From: Cladophialophora immunda
Taxonomy: Eukaryota; Ascomycota; Eurotiomycetes; Chaetothyriales; Herpotrichiellaceae
Assembly: GCF_000835495.1 (NCBI RefSeq)
Contig: NW_015622545.1
Location: forward strand, 2,620,777-2,684,776
Direction of reading: 5' to 3'
Length of the DNA: 64,000 nt
Shown here: positions 30,089 to 42,376 of the stretch, piece after piece
Numbering within the stretch: the stretch's first letter is position 1
How the letters are laid out: each line of letters begins with the position of its first letter
Made by a program: the position numbers and the translations under genes
The notes under the pieces: generated by a model
What the model saw: the letters and a program-made list of their open reading frames with translations, nothing else
Told to the model about the DNA's origin: nothing
Database searches by the model: none

Positions 30089-30973
30089 ATGTTGTCTTCC
30101 ACGTTTTCTCCTATCCCACAGATCTGGCGAAACATCTCTTTGTCAGGAAACCTCGAGCGCAAACAAGGCAACGGCTCTGGCGCCAGCACACCGTCATATG
30201 CCGCTAGAGAGGCCTCATCCTCCAGCCAAAATGAGCTCCTAGTCCCGATCCCGGTGGCCGCCTTGCGTAGCTCCCCCTTCAATGGACAAGGGTCTCGATT
30301 CGTTGAGGACCTTGAAGCTCTCGTCGCGGGCGAGGAAGCCGCCGGCCCCAGCAGGAGACCCGGCATCACCATCATCGAAAACTCCACCCAAAGGCCAGCG
30401 GAACGACAACCACCGTCGCGGCCACCAAGTCCATACGTGGTCAAGCCACCAACTCCCGTGGGCAGCTCCCACTGGATCGACCCAGAAGGGTGGGCGTTAC
30501 AGGATGAGGAGCAGTGGGACGCCGCCCGCGCGTGCCAGGGCTGGGTCAAGGCGTTTGGCGACGTCCGGCGCCGGTACGAGGGCGCCGTCGCGGGCCTGTT
30601 CGGCAAGCTGGAGCGGCTCTGGTTCTTCAGCTTCAACCCCAAGTACCGGCGCTTCCTGAACACCATCGAGGCCGTCGAGGCTTCTCTCGACGCCCTCCCG
30701 ATCCTCATTCTGGACTCCGACTGGAATGTGTACGGCGAGCTGAGCAACCTCATCGACTTCTTTGCCGCGTGGATCATCGAGGCCCACAACTGCTGCAACA
30801 CCATGACCCTGGACGGGGTGCCTGTGAACCTAGACAACCCCGAGCAGCGCGCCGGGAGGAAGAGCCAGATGGTGGAGATGGGGCCCGAACTCGCCCGTCT
30901 GACGGAGCGGCTCAGCGACGGCGCCCAGAAGCCTCTCCGGAAGTTACGCGCGCTACTCAAGGAATTCGCCTAG
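30089..30973 (+). CDS. Unrecognised protein with conserved-looking helical C-terminal half
   Basis: Single-exon gene of 294 aa; the family is not recognised. The first 120 residues are disordered (Ser, Pro, Gly, Arg). From WIDPEGWALQDEEQWDAARA onward the composition becomes that of a folded helical domain, with aromatic-rich stretches such as LERLWFFSFNPKYRRFL and LSNLIDFFAAWIIEAHN. No signal peptide is seen. The coding part is GC-rich, which also leaves the antisense frame open over almost the same interval; the sense frame was chosen for its ATG context and amino-acid composition. Confidence 0.65.
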   Translation: MLSSTFSPIPQIWRNISLSGNLERKQGNGSGASTPSYAAREASSSSQNELLVPIPVAALRSSPFNGQGSRFVEDLEALVAGEEAAGPSRRPGITIIENSTQRPAERQPPSRPPSPYVVKPPTPVGSSHWIDPEGWALQDEEQWDAARACQGWVKAFGDVRRRYEGAVAGLFGKLERLWFFSFNPKYRRFLNTIEAVEASLDALPILILDSDWNVYGELSNLIDFFAAWIIEAHNCCNTMTLDGVPVNLDNPEQRAGRKSQMVEMGPELARLTERLSDGAQKPLRKLRALLKEFA

Positions 30974-32065
30974 ATGGTTGTGCCGGGGGCTACTCTGAGA
31001 GGCCTGTGGTCTGAGGTCATGGGCCTGAATGTGTTATGATGTGAACGGGTGAGCGGGTGAGCGAGCGAGTAACCTGAGCGAGCGGAGCAGTAGTATAGCG
31101 ACGGTCTTTTTGTTTCTGTAAATACCTATACATCCATTCCCTGTGAGCCTTTGTCCAGTGCTCATCCTGTATCTATCTGCCATAGTCGTACAAATCTCTT
31201 CAGCCTCGGGCGCCAGCGGGTCCCTCTATTTATCCCCCAAGGCCAAGCGTCTATCGAGATCCTTCATCTCGCCCTTCCTCCTTTGTGAACCTCTGTCCAT
31301 GCTTGTTTTGCATCACTCTACACATCCCAAAGAACTTCTCTCTTTCTCTCTTCCCTTTCGTAAGCAGCTCCCTCACTCTTGAACATGCACCTTCCACTGC
31401 AGAGGCCCATCGTTGCACTTTCGGCCACAGGATGGTTCGGACGTCAAGGGAGAACAATCTGCAACGCCAAAGACGTTCTGCAGAGGTACGTGCATATGTC
31501 AAGGGAAGTGATCGTGGTTCAGTCCAGTCCGCAGAGGCAGAGTGAGACGAGAGAGCTATCAGTGGAAGAGTTAGGGTCGCTGAGGTCTGTCTTCTTACTG
31601 TTGCTTCGAGTCTCCTCTCACTTTTGCTGGCCGGGAGTCAAGTGGAAGTGACCTAAGAGTAGGCCAGAGTTGACCTAGGTCGGCCAGCGTCCGGTGAAAT
31701 TTGCCCTGGCCTGGAGGTTGGACTTGCCCTCTGCTGCATGTCGCCTTTCTGTTACATTAGGTAATTTCGTCTCTCGTTCTTTGCTTTCCCATGACATCCA
31801 CAGCCTCGTTCGATGTCATTCTTCGTCCAAGGATTGTGCGCTGTTTGCTTGATTGTTCCCACTTGCTTCGCGTATCTGCGAGAGAAGCGGTCGGAGCCGA
31901 AGTGGCGCGTTTCTCTGCAGTACAATTGCGACGAAAGGGGCTCGACAAGTACACACCCGGCATGTGCCTCTTCATCCTTGCCAGGTTCGAGCCCCCACCA
32001 AACCTGACTGCAGAGTGGAACGAATAGAAAAGCGCTCTGCCGAGCGATCAGATCGACAGCTGAAT
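30974..32065. other. Intergenic, convergent 3' ends, no gene seen
   Basis: About 1.1 kb between two convergent genes. A short tandem GAGCGAGC-type repeat lies at about 31046-31086. Pyrimidine-rich stretches occur near 31330-31380. Short open frames overlap each other in several frames and look random. Confidence 0.45.
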
Positions 32066-33174
32066 TCATTCCCTAGCGACGGTGGGCGCGAGCCGGGTCT
32101 TTTCCAACGCAGGCTGAATCAAAGCTGCAACCCACTCATACGTGGTGAAGAGGATGCCTCCGGCCAACACTGTCCTACCCAGCCGCATCGTGCTGCCCCT
32201 CCAGAGTCCGCGGAAGCCGTAGTCGGCAATCACGCCGTTCCACGCCTCCAGCACGCCCTCGCCTCGGACGGACTGTGCGCGAGTTTTCAGGGTATCGAAT
32301 GGCTGGGTGACGAAAACAACGATGGTACCGGCGACGGCACCGTTCGCAAACGTGGTCAGAGTGGTCTGCGGGATGTTGCGCAGCCTCTCAAAGTCCTTGA
32401 GGATGTTGTACGTGCCCAGCCTCACGGCCGTGGTGCTGGCCTGTTTCAGCGTGGTGGTGACATAACCTCGGTACAGGGCTCTGAGGACGCCGTGTTCCTT
32501 GATGAGGGTCGCCGTTGCGTGGATGGGACCGCGAAACTTGCGTTCCGAGCGCGCATCGTCGATCAGCGCCGTTTTGATTCTCTCCGTCGGCGTCACTGCA
32601 AAGGTGCTAGCAACAACCCCGGCGGTAATCCCAGCCATCAGGTTCCTCAGGGGCGACAGCGTGCCGGTTTCGGGATCCTTGAATTGCGCCTTGATGGTGT
32701 CGAAAGAGATGAAGCGGATCGCGTCCTTGGCCACCGTCCCGGCCACGAGAGTCGAGCACCCCTTGTACAGCGAGCGCGGGCCTTCCTGCTCAATGACATG
32801 TTTGATGACGACGAATGGATTTCGAGTGGGCGTCTGTTCGTGCAGTTGCACGCGTGTCTTTGCGAATTCGAATGCTGCAAGTTTTGTCCCCAACGTGTCA
32901 GATCACCGTCTGTTCCCATGGTCGAACGTTCGTCGAGCGTTTCCACATCATCGTGGAAGGAGGTTTCTCCCTCGCGCCAGCAAAAAAACAACGGGAAAGG
33001 AGAACTTACGATATGTGATTGTCGCTTCAACTCCACCCGCCGTGCCTCCTGCAATCAACGAAACGAGCGGTGATTTGTTTGACGCCTGCACAGAACGTTA
33101 GTCACAATGATTAGATGGTGCCATTCAGGGTCACACAGGGGGAGTCGAGGAACACGAACATCACCGGCCACCAT
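32066..33174 (-). CDS. CTP1: Mitochondrial tricarboxylate (citrate) carrier
   Basis: Inner-membrane carrier of the SLC25 family exchanging citrate/tricarboxylates. Exons are 33174-33160, 33085-33010 and 32874-32066, giving 299 aa. All three repeat signatures P-x-[DE]-x2-[KR] are visible: YPFEFAKTRVQ (split by intron 2), TPTERIKTALI and QPFDTLKTRAQS. The citrate-carrier pattern RGYVTTTLKQASTTAVRLGTYN and the late RGSTMRLGR are also present. The first exon is only five codons and uses a GTTCGT donor, so the exact N terminus is the weakest part of the model; from ASNKSPLVSLIAGGTAGG onward it is secure. Confidence 0.88.
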
Positions 33175-34068
33175 TTTCCCCGTGAACTTTGCTCGACCAA
33201 CTCGGGAAAAAAGGGGGTGTAAAGGATGGGATTTTCTGCAGAAAAAGGAGAAGCAGAAGCAGACCAAAAGACTCTATGATCGCAAGACACCAGACTGTCT
33301 ATATGCCGTGGAAAAAGAGCGTGCGCGTCAAAGAAAAAGGATGTGAAATATAACAATTACGAGGGTGTGAGGAGAAAGATTCAGCGGTCTATCGATCCCT
33401 TTTTGCGTCAGAGGAACAAACCGATGGAAGAGGGATACAAGATCCGGTGTCGGTTGGATCGCCGTGCGTCGCTTGCCCGCCACCAGAGCCGTGCCAGCCT
33501 CGGGTCTTTTCGGCTGAAGTTCGCTCGATGCGAGAGGCGGCGCGAGGTCGCGTTTTCGCAGCCTTGCGGGCCGCAATGAGATATTTCAGCCTCGTCGGCC
33601 ATGCCTGGGGAGCTGCTGGTGTTGGGATACAAAAATACATAATCGATTGTCTTGCAAAAAGCCCGAGAGCTTTTGACTATCGCACATCTTGGTGATAACA
33701 CATTCGACGAATGCCGGCCCTCTTGACGCTCTGTCTTTTCCTTTCTTTTTCCTTGAAAGGGGGCTGGTCCTCCCGAGTGACTTATGTAGTACATACACCA
33801 CAGTGAGAACGAGAAACGCCATGCCCGATACACCCCCTTGGTCCCTCACAGCTGTCACAGCTGTCAAGACAAACCCCAATGCATTCCCCGCTCTAAGGCT
33901 CCATAAGTTCCCTCCGCCACGGGCATCCGCAGTCATGGCATAAGCTGCGTTTGCCCGATCCCTGACTTCTGATCGCAAAACCTAAATCATTGGCCCGTAT
34001 TTGTGCAGAACATATCACTCGCATCATGTGCAAACCTGGCTGCACACTCGCTCCTGGGATCCCTCCCT
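33175..34068. other. Intergenic, no gene seen
   Basis: About 900 bases between two minus-strand genes: promoter and 5' UTR of the citrate carrier, then the 3' UTR of the Swi3-like gene. No RNA gene or repeat was recognised. Confidence 0.45.
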
Positions 34069-36346
34069 CTAGAGCTCCATGGTCCTCGCCTCACCCGATT
34101 GAGCAGTTACGTTGACGACAACGCCCTCGCCTCGGTCGCTGTCAGACTGGAAACCGAACTTCTGGCCCGAGTTCGTGCCGACTGCTTCTTGCATCATGCG
34201 CATTCCTTCTTGGGGGTCCTTTAGGCTGGCTTGACGGAATGTGTTCTCCATCTCTTTCATTCTTTTCTTGAACGACAGCCGGTCCAAAAACAGTTGTTGT
34301 CTGCCCTTTTCGAGGTCCCGGCGCTCGGCTTGAACGATTTCTTCCATCTCGGCGAATTGCGCCATCTTCAGCTCGAATTTCTGGAGGGTAAGGTTGACGG
34401 CTGCCGACACCATTCTCGTAATCTCCCTCTCCTCGTGGGAAGCAAGACCGCTAGCGCGAGCGGCGGTCGCTGCCAATGCTGTCGTGGCGATGTCGTTGAT
34501 GACTTTGGAAGATCCGTTGGCTTCAGCTGTGGGTTGCTCAGCCGAAGGAGCTGACTCGTCGACTTCCATCTGATCTTCTGATTTTACTTCTCCTTTTTCC
34601 GTCTCTCCCGTCGTACTTTGCTCGGTTCCTCCCATACCCTTTTCAAGTGCTGCGCGCAGCTGCTTCTGCATGACCGCAATAGAGCGGTTCGATGCAGCGG
34701 CAACAACGTCAGGGTCCGCCATCTGCGCAAGGAAGCTGACTACCGACATCACCGGATTGTCCAGTTGGCTGACGGCGCTCCTTCCTGTCAACGCCTTCAG
34801 TGCGGAAGAACCATTCAATGGCCCATCTTCAAGGTACTGATCCTGAATGTCGAGCTGCAAGAATTTGAGCACACATTCCTCCCTGGTTCGTGTACCAACA
34901 TGTTTGGCAATCTCATTCCAGTCATTGTCAAAATTCTCCAGACCTTCCAAGAGCAAGAGGGTCTCTGAATCAGTCCAAGCGGCACTCTTGTCGGGAATAT
35001 GTGAATACGCTGGCTCCTCCATCTTGACAAAGTCGGACGAGCGATGATTGGACGGCATTCGAGACTGGAAATAACAGTTCGGGCACAGGTCGTACTTAAG
35101 CTCGTTGGGGTTTGCGGTGCCTGAGACGGGGTCCGATTTGGCGTAGTGGAAGCGACATCTCGTACAATCGATCCCGCATGAGAAGCAGTTGAAAGTTTTG
35201 ATGGGTTCTCTTGCGGCAGCGTCCATGGCCTTGGTTGCAGCGGCGTCGGAACTGGTGCCATTAGCAGTCGCCCCTTCGCCGTTTGTTTGTTTTTCCGGGT
35301 CCTCGGTCTTTTTGACTTCTTTGCCTTTGTCATCGTAGACGTTCCGTCTGAGTTCAAGGTTCAAATCTGCCTTGGTAGCAGGAGTTGCCGAAACAGCTCG
35401 ATCAGTGGCGGGATGCGGTTTTCCAGGGGTGGTGAAAGTGTTTTGGGCTGGTTGGAATGGTTGCAAACCTCGAGGTGTGTCCGCAGTAACCCTAAAATGG
35501 CCTGTGAATGGCGGGCCTATGTTCGCTGGGCGAGTCTGTGGATCAACCTGTTGCGGTCAGCATTGAGTCGTTCGAAATATCAAGGGAGGCTTTACCTGAT
35601 AGTTGATGAGACCCCATTGTTCTAAAAAGGCATGCACTCGCATTATCGCGCAGACATCGCCGGCCAGATTTCTTCGACATGCGGTTACTGTGAGGTACTC
35701 GACAGGGTTCAAGCGGTAGGAGTTGACCATAAAATCGCGGTAATCCTTGTACACGGCTGGTGTTTTGCTGCGGTTTCGACTGTTGAAGAACTCGGGAAGT
35801 GATTTCTTTTCCAAAGCGTGGACCGTCTGCATGTCAAACCACGTGCTATAACTGGGGAGGATGATCTGATGTGTCTGCGCGACGAGGTGTGAATTGGCTG
35901 CGGCTTCGAGGTTGGACTTTGCCTGTGATGCCTGACCATCTGTGGCCTGTGTCGCGGCTGGGGTTTCTTGAGATTCCTCCGGGCCGTCTTTTTCTGCCTC
36001 ACCATCTTCGACCTTCGCATCTTCGTCCACTCCACCCATCTCAGCATCCTCTTGCTCGCCATCAGGATCATCTTGAGCCCGCGGCGTCTTGGTGGTATCT
36101 AAAGGATTAGCTGGCGTTCCATTTGAGTTGGCTGGTGGTTCAGCATCTGCAGCGTTTCGTCAGATATGTTTTCCAGCCAAAAGGTACTGGCAAATGAGCA
36201 AGGGAAAGCGACAGCGTGACGCGCGTACCTGTTGATTCCGTCTCTGGTGCATCGGCGGCAGCAACATCGACATCGTTTGCGCCAAGGTCGACAGCATCAG
36301 AAGACTCATGCTTCAACTCGGCGGGCTGTTGTGATGAATCGGCCAT
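34069..36346 (-). CDS. SWI/SNF-RSC complex subunit Swi3/Rsc8 (SWIRM-ZZ-SANT)
   Basis: Core subunit of ATP-dependent chromatin remodellers, 715 aa. Exons are 36346-36229, 36146-35596 and 35547-34069. An acidic N terminus is followed by the SWIRM domain (residues about 110-210, from [20 protein letters not shown] to [14 protein letters not shown], with intron 2 at its end). Then comes a ZZ-type zinc finger ([19 protein letters not shown] ... YDLCPNCY), and a SANT domain ([20 protein letters not shown]). The C-terminal coiled coil ([20 protein letters not shown]) is the usual dimerisation element. The architecture is complete. Fungi may have one or two paralogues, so Swi3 versus Rsc8 cannot be decided here. 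Confidence 0.93.
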
Positions 36347-37396
36347 TGTATATCATGTAACTGGATGAATGATTTGAGTCCACCACTTAAGCCCAGGCAA
36401 TCTTTCAGGGCCTTGCGCCAACCTCCAGTACGGGCCAAAAAGTGCGCGGAGTCTGTCTCGAGCAATTCAAGCGCCTAGAACTCCAATGCGGGCTGAACAC
36501 ATCACTTGGGCGGGTGCGTTTTGGTGACTTTGGCTGGAAATTGAAACCCTGTCGCGAACTGCGCCGCGAGCAACACGACCATCCAAGTTTGCGGCGAACG
36601 AACTGCGCTCCACTGCCAAGCTACAAATTCACGTGATTGTTTCGGTGGAAGGTTAATCCGGGGCGACTGGTCTTAGGTCAAAATGGCCTTGGTCAACCCT
36701 CCCTGGGTGAACTCTCCTAAGCCAGCTCGCCTGCTGCATTACTCTTTCATCTTCACATCAGAATGAAGCACTTTCCAGGAGAACACAGAAGAGTAAAGGT
36801 GCATCATCTACACCTGATTGATTATCCAGCCGATCAGATAGTTAATATCATGAAGTGAATCCCACAAATGCCAAAAATCCGTTGGAAAACGTCTGTACCA
36901 CTCGAGTCAAAACCCGGCAGCAAGAGCAAGCAATCGTTTCTATCATTCCCGATTTCCCCATAACTTCACAGAGATACCGAGACCGAGGCTAAATAATTCG
37001 AATGCCAATCGATCAGCGATTTCCCAGCCAGCGCGACAGCATGTCTTTCATGTCCGCTCTGAAGATGTTGAGCGATAGATCCTCCCGATGATGTCTGGTA
37101 CAAGAAAGAGCTCAGGACCGCAAAAGGTGACAGACGGCTATTTCGATCGAGGTACTTTCCGCTTGTCTTCGCGTGGTCACGAATCTCTCTTCAAAATTTC
37201 CGGCTCTATAGTGATCCGTCGAAGCGTTGTACGACCACAAATGCCGTTGCTCTGAAACTTTGCGCATGTGCTCCTCGTGCAGAAGACACAGGGATCTGGT
37301 TGTTCCGATGGGCACATCACTGGAATTGGGTTAAGAGGAGCTTCCCTGTCTCACCTCCAGGTATCGTGACCCAGTTTCCCAGGATCATGCTCTCCA
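36347..37396. other. Intergenic, no gene seen
   Basis: About 1.05 kb holding the promoter of the Swi3/Rsc8 gene and the 3' side of the BTB gene. Only short open frames without protein-like features. Confidence 0.45.
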
Positions 37397-38223
37397 TCAT
37401 GACATGTCTTTAAATTTGACCGTCTTGTGGCAGCTCTCGCCGTCCTCATGCTCATGATACCGACACCCGTTACCCTCTGTGGGATCGTCAAACAATGACC
37501 CACCGCTTCCCTCCTTGATCGCGTTGATCACATCGACCGCAAAGTCCGGGCTGATGGCGAAGCACTCTCTGTAGCTAGTTGCATCTTTCTCCGAGCTGGG
37601 ATCCATGATCTGTCGCGCAGCAATCTTACTCACGAGTTTGCGGAACGGAGAACTCGGAGCAGTTTTCTCATAGATGGGCTTCATCTCTTCGGGACCGGGC
37701 ACGAGACCTGCTTCATGACATCCCCGCCGGAATTGGTCGATGGCTTGGTTCTTGAGTTCTTGCAGCCCGATGCTGTCGCAAAGGAGGTAGAGCTTTTGAC
37801 ATGTAAATGCATATTCCCATTTGACGTCCTTGGGCATCCACGAGACATCGTCAATCTTGCCTTGATACAGCCACTTCACCAGCAGCTCGAATGCGCCCGG
37901 GTCCTCATCCCGGAGTTCGAGCTTGCCATCCTTGATGTGTTTGTGCTCCCCGTTGACTGTGTAGGACACGTCGAAGAAGCGCGCATGATGGACCAGGAGG
38001 TTTTGATGTAAGGACCAGCGGCGGCCTTCGGGCCCGACAAAGATGTCCAGCAATGGGCCGGATAGCAACCTTTTTCTCGCACGCATGGGTCAGCGGAATC
38101 TTCTCACTCGAGTTAGATCAGTTGTCTGATAGCATATGGACAGACTGATTCGAGTCGACATTGGGTCTCCACTTACTCCGCAAACTTTTTCGCGGAGATG
38201 TCTCCTATGCCTTCCCTGGGCAT
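37397..38223 (-). CDS. BTB/POZ domain protein
   Basis: 241 aa from two exons, 38223-38177 and 38075-37397, joined by a 101-nt intron with a GTAAGT donor. The BTB fold is clear: SGPLLDIFVGPEGRRWSLHQNLL, then the conserved ARFFDVSYTVNG and DEDPGAFELLVKWLYQGK. The domain mediates dimerisation and, in some proteins, Cul3 ubiquitin-ligase binding. Fungal genomes carry many such short BTB proteins of unknown role. An alternative start at 38086, without the first exon, is possible, but the spliced form restores the Lys/Arg-rich lead-in that other members have before SGPL. The tail is His/Asp-rich. Confidence 0.78.
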
Positions 38224-38994
38224 CTCAGCCTGAGGCGATCGGTAGCGGTACGTCGAATAGATACGATCAAGTGTATTCGGCGGATTGGGAGTCGCATTGG
38301 TGCGCAAGGCGGGTTTTATGGGTGTCTCGGAGACAAATGGATCGACGCGACCGGACACATGCCCCATGCGACATTGTTTTAGTTATTAATACTCGGTGGA
38401 ATGTAGTAAAGGGTGTTGTAGATATGAAGACTGCGGATGCGCTGCTGAAGGAGATTTGAGAGGCGAAAAGGCCGTCTCGTCTGACTAGAGGAGTTTCCCC
38501 GCCTTGCCCTAGTGTTCTTCCTCCAAATACGCGCGAAGATTGCCTCTTCTTCAGCAGGGTGCCTCAGTCAGACAAAATCCCAACGGCTAGTGCATCGTAT
38601 GACGAAAGGCTGACGGCCTCGGAGTTTGAATTCTGGGCTGCAGGGTCCCGCTGGCCCCGCTACGCGTTGCGCCTGGAGAAGCGCGTCGCGCGTGTGTGCA
38701 GACAACTCGAATCGAGCATTGAATTCTGCAACCAAGATCAATCACAAAGAGAAATGCCACTACTGCTTGACGATAGCAAAATCGACAATCTTAGTTACAA
38801 GAACAGCACTTCTACACACCACAACAAGCCTTGATATCATCCCGTCGCCTCCCAACCTCTCCGACCTCGAAAGCCGTTACCGTCGCGAACGTGACGGGGA
38901 GGCCGACTTCAATACTTTTACAAATGCGACCTTGAAGAACTCTGATGCATTGCTGTGTTTTTCAGGCTCCGAAATTGACCTCACATCGGACACC
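38224..38994. promoter_or_regulatory. Divergent promoter region, BTB gene and Ctf18 gene
   Basis: 770 bases between the two start codons. The Ctf18 frame stays open upstream to 38626 without an ATG; a TTTTTCAG acceptor-like site near 38964 leaves room for a 5' exon. Confidence 0.4.
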
Positions 38995-41909
38995 ATGGTT
39001 TTCTCATCGTCCCCAATATACTATGCGCCCAGCTCCTCCCCACCGCCTTTGCCTGCGAACAAAAAGAAGCGTCGACTGTTCCAACCGTTCCCCGTTGAGC
39101 AGCAACCGAAGAGGACTAAGATGGTGGGCGGCTTTGTAGTGGAAGACGACGAGAATGAGGACGAGCACAATGCAGAAAGCAGGCCTAATAACGTTGACCA
39201 ACCAGTCTCGAGGGCAAACAAGAATTCGGCTGTTCCACCACCCTTGGAAGAGCTCGCAGACCTGGCACGCACGAGTGGTATATCCGAAACTGCGACAAGC
39301 CGACATACTCCATCTAGCCCACGTCTACCTCCTCTTCCTCGCCCATTGCTCAGAAAGCGGCAACACGGTAGGGTAACCCTACAGACATCTTCTGGGACAG
39401 CGGTGAACATTCCCACCAGAAAAAAGGTTGAAGCTTTGTCATATGAGCAGACCATTGCGCAGCGTTCGGTGACCGTTGAAGGTCGTGCGAAGAAGGCGTA
39501 TTATGGCATTGAAATCCACAAGCTTATGGACGATGCAAAGACGCTGCAACAACTTGACGAGTTCGAGAAACAGAGAAAGGATCAACTGCAGGCCTCGGAC
39601 TCCCCTACGAACTCGAAATCAGCAGGCTCAAATCCCGCTGCCCATCAGATGTGGACCGAGAAGTACCGCGCGAAGAAATTCACAGAACTTGTGGGAGACG
39701 AAAGAACCCATCGACAAGTCCTTCGATGGCTCAAAGCGTGGGATGAAGTCGTCTTTCCTGGAAGTGCAAAACTGAAATCCATGAGAGCCTTCGACGACAA
39801 GGATCCGAGCCAGCAACACCGAAAAATTCTACTTCTGACTGGACCACCTGGTCTTGGAAAGACCACTCTAGCCCATGTTTGCGCCAGGCAAGCAGGATAT
39901 GAGGTGCTCGAAATCAACGCCAGTGACGACAGAAGCCGGGACGTGGTCAAAGGACGGATCAAAGATGCCCTCGGCACGGAGACGGTGCGTGGGATTAAAG
40001 AACAGGGCAAAGCCAGAAAAGCTGGACGCCCTGTCTGCGTCGTCGTCGATGAAGTCGACGGGGTCACCACGGGCTCTAGTGCCAGTGGTGGTGAAGGTGG
40101 ATTTGTCAAGGCTCTGATCGACCTTGTGCAGCTCGACCAGAGAAACTCAACGGGAAGTGGAAACCCAGACGCTGCGAAAGGTAGAAAGAAGGGTGACAAA
40201 TTCAGGATGCTCCGACCATTGATCCTGGTATGCAACGACGTTTACGCTCCTTCACTTCGACCATTACGGACGAGCTCCGTCGCCGAGATTGTCCATGTTC
40301 GGAAAGCGCCGCTAGACAAGGTCATCGCCCGAGTCAGGTCTGTTTTCGAGAAAGAATGCATTGCTTGTGACAATGATGCTGTCCGCCGGCTTTGCGAAAA
40401 CGCTTGGGGTCTGGCAATGCGAAAACAGAGAGGGCCAGGCTCTCGGGGATCTGGAGAGGGCGACATCAGAAGTGTGCTCGTACAAGCTGAATGGATAGCA
40501 CATAAACTGCGTGCCAATGAGACCAAACCCCGGCTTACGCGGCAATGGCTCGAGCCCCAACTTGAAGAAGCTCGAACCGAACAGAAAGGGCCCGGACGAG
40601 GCGGTGTTCGAGAAGTCGTTGAGCGCATATTCTTGGAGGGGGCTGGTTTGCCTAACCTTCCAGCTGCTCTGAGCGCAGACGATGCGAGACTGGTCGCTGA
40701 TTCCAGAAGCAATCCGGTTGGAGTCGCGAATCTTCGCAAGCGGGCAGCAATCACCGCCCTCCGAGAGATGGTTGATACCTGTGGAGAGCACGATCGAGTC
40801 GTCACTGAGTGCTTTGCAACATATCCAACACAAGTGTTCCAAGATGACGTACAATTGTCGAAACCTAATGCAAGCTACGAATGGCTTCACTTTCACGATT
40901 GCTTGTCACGTCGAGTGTTCTCAGGGCAAGAGTGGGAATTGACGCCCTACCTTAATACCAGCGCCTGTGGGTTTCACCATCTTTTTGCCGCTGTCGACAA
41001 AGGTACTGTGGCCTGGAATGAAGAAGTGCCGGAGGAGGATGTCAAGGATGTCCACCCGTTCAGTGGCCTGAAAGCAGACTTCGCCGCTTATGAGGCGGAG
41101 AAGCAGAACCGAACCTTGCTCACTGAGCTGCAGTCGAACTTCTCAGGGTCTTTGCTGAGAATTTTTAGCTCTGTAGACGACATTGCGACAGAGTTGATAC
41201 CAAATGTCGGTAAGATGCTGGCTCCAGATGTGAAGCCGGTCGTGATCGGAGGATCCGGGAGCTCTGCCAGTGTCGCTAGCGTCCGGAAAGAGACTGAGAA
41301 GACGTGTATCCGCAACGCAGTTCGCACAATGTTGGCTCTGGATATTTCATTCGAGAAAGTCCGCGTGGAGATTGAGGGTGGTGGTGCTCACTCGAACGGT
41401 GGCTATGCCTATCGAATGGAACCGTAAGTCGGCAGTCCATCGAGTCAAGCGCTCCTCTCACTAACGATAATGACAGACCCCTTGATATGCTGCTGAGTTA
41501 CCACATGGATAAACCAGGTTCGGGTACCGCACCAGTCCGTTACGCAGTTCGACAGGTGCTCGAGCAAGAGCTGAGGAAGGAGAGGCTTCTGCAGAACTCG
41601 GTCGCCCGACACGCTCGCTCTGCCGCGTCGGGCCTTACCAGAGAGGTTGATGGAGAAGACAACAAGGAGAATGAAACCCCAGCGGAGAAGGCGAGGGTAG
41701 CATCTTCCAAGACTGCTGGAACCAAGCGCGACTTCTTCGGTCGGATCATCAATGAGAGCCGACCTACATCGGCCGGTAAAGAGGCGAAGGATCGGGCGGA
41801 AAACCCAGGGACTAAAGCTGAGGGTCGAGTATGGGTTTCATTCCATGAGGGGTTCTCAAATGCCGTTCGGAAACCGATCACTCTGAGGGACTTGCTGGAC
41901 GGATTTTGA
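38995..41909 (+). CDS. CTF18: Ctf18, large subunit of the alternative RFC clamp loader
   Basis: Nuclear AAA+ ATPase of the Ctf18-RFC complex, which loads PCNA and supports sister-chromatid cohesion and replication checkpoint signalling. 953 aa from two exons, 38995-41423 and 41477-41909, with a CTAAC branch site before the acceptor. The disordered N terminus includes a basic NKKKRR patch. The AAA+ core begins at MWTEKYRAKKFTELVGDE. Walker A GPPGLGKTT is near residue 283, Walker B VCVVVDEVDG near 346, and the RFC-box EINASDDRS lies between. The C terminus closes with WVSFHEGFSNAVRKPITLRDLL, the conserved tail by which Ctf18 contacts Dcc1/Ctf8. Start is the first ATG with protein-like sequence after it. 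Confidence 0.93.
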
Positions 41910-42376
41910 GGCTGAAGGTGGACTTGACGGGGAGGATAATGATCCTTTGGAATGGAGATACATGGTGGCTGTGTTTGGACATGCCATGAGATATGAGCAA
42001 TGAGTCGAATGCATGGAGCTTTAGTCGTGTAGGAGCAAGTCAAAGCAGTGAATCTAATACATGAACCGTGTCTGCTGCATACACCATGAAATGCAATACG
42101 TCATGTTTCAAAGGAGGTCGGAGAGCAGCACATGCACACATCGACCGAGGCTTTTGGCTCCCCTCGAATGAACGAAACGAACAGCAAACACCGGACGCTT
42201 CCCGCCTCGCCGCGTTCTGAACTTATTACATGGAGCATGTGAACAAAAACTAGACCGGAATGTCAACTCCAGACATCGCAATCGTGGTCATGATGATGTT
42301 GTGATAGAGCCCCTTTGGTCCTTCTTACCACTCTCATTCCATCTCACCCTCGCCAAACTCGCCCACCGCTGGCACA
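41910..42376. other. Intergenic, no gene seen
   Basis: 467 bases between two same-strand genes: Ctf18 3' UTR, then the ABC transporter promoter with a CATTCCATCTCACCC-type pyrimidine-rich stretch before the ATG. Confidence 0.45.

Noticed and set aside
30079..30960. 293-residue open frame opposite the gene at 30089
   Set aside because: Mirror frame caused by GC-rich third positions; composition is Ser/Arg/Ala-rich and lacks a folded-looking region.
31970..32010. tRNA T-loop-like GGTTCGAGCCC
   Set aside because: No matching acceptor stem or anticodon arm could be folded around it.
31853..33073. 406-residue open frame on the plus strand
   Set aside because: Antisense to the citrate carrier, whose three carrier motifs are unambiguous.
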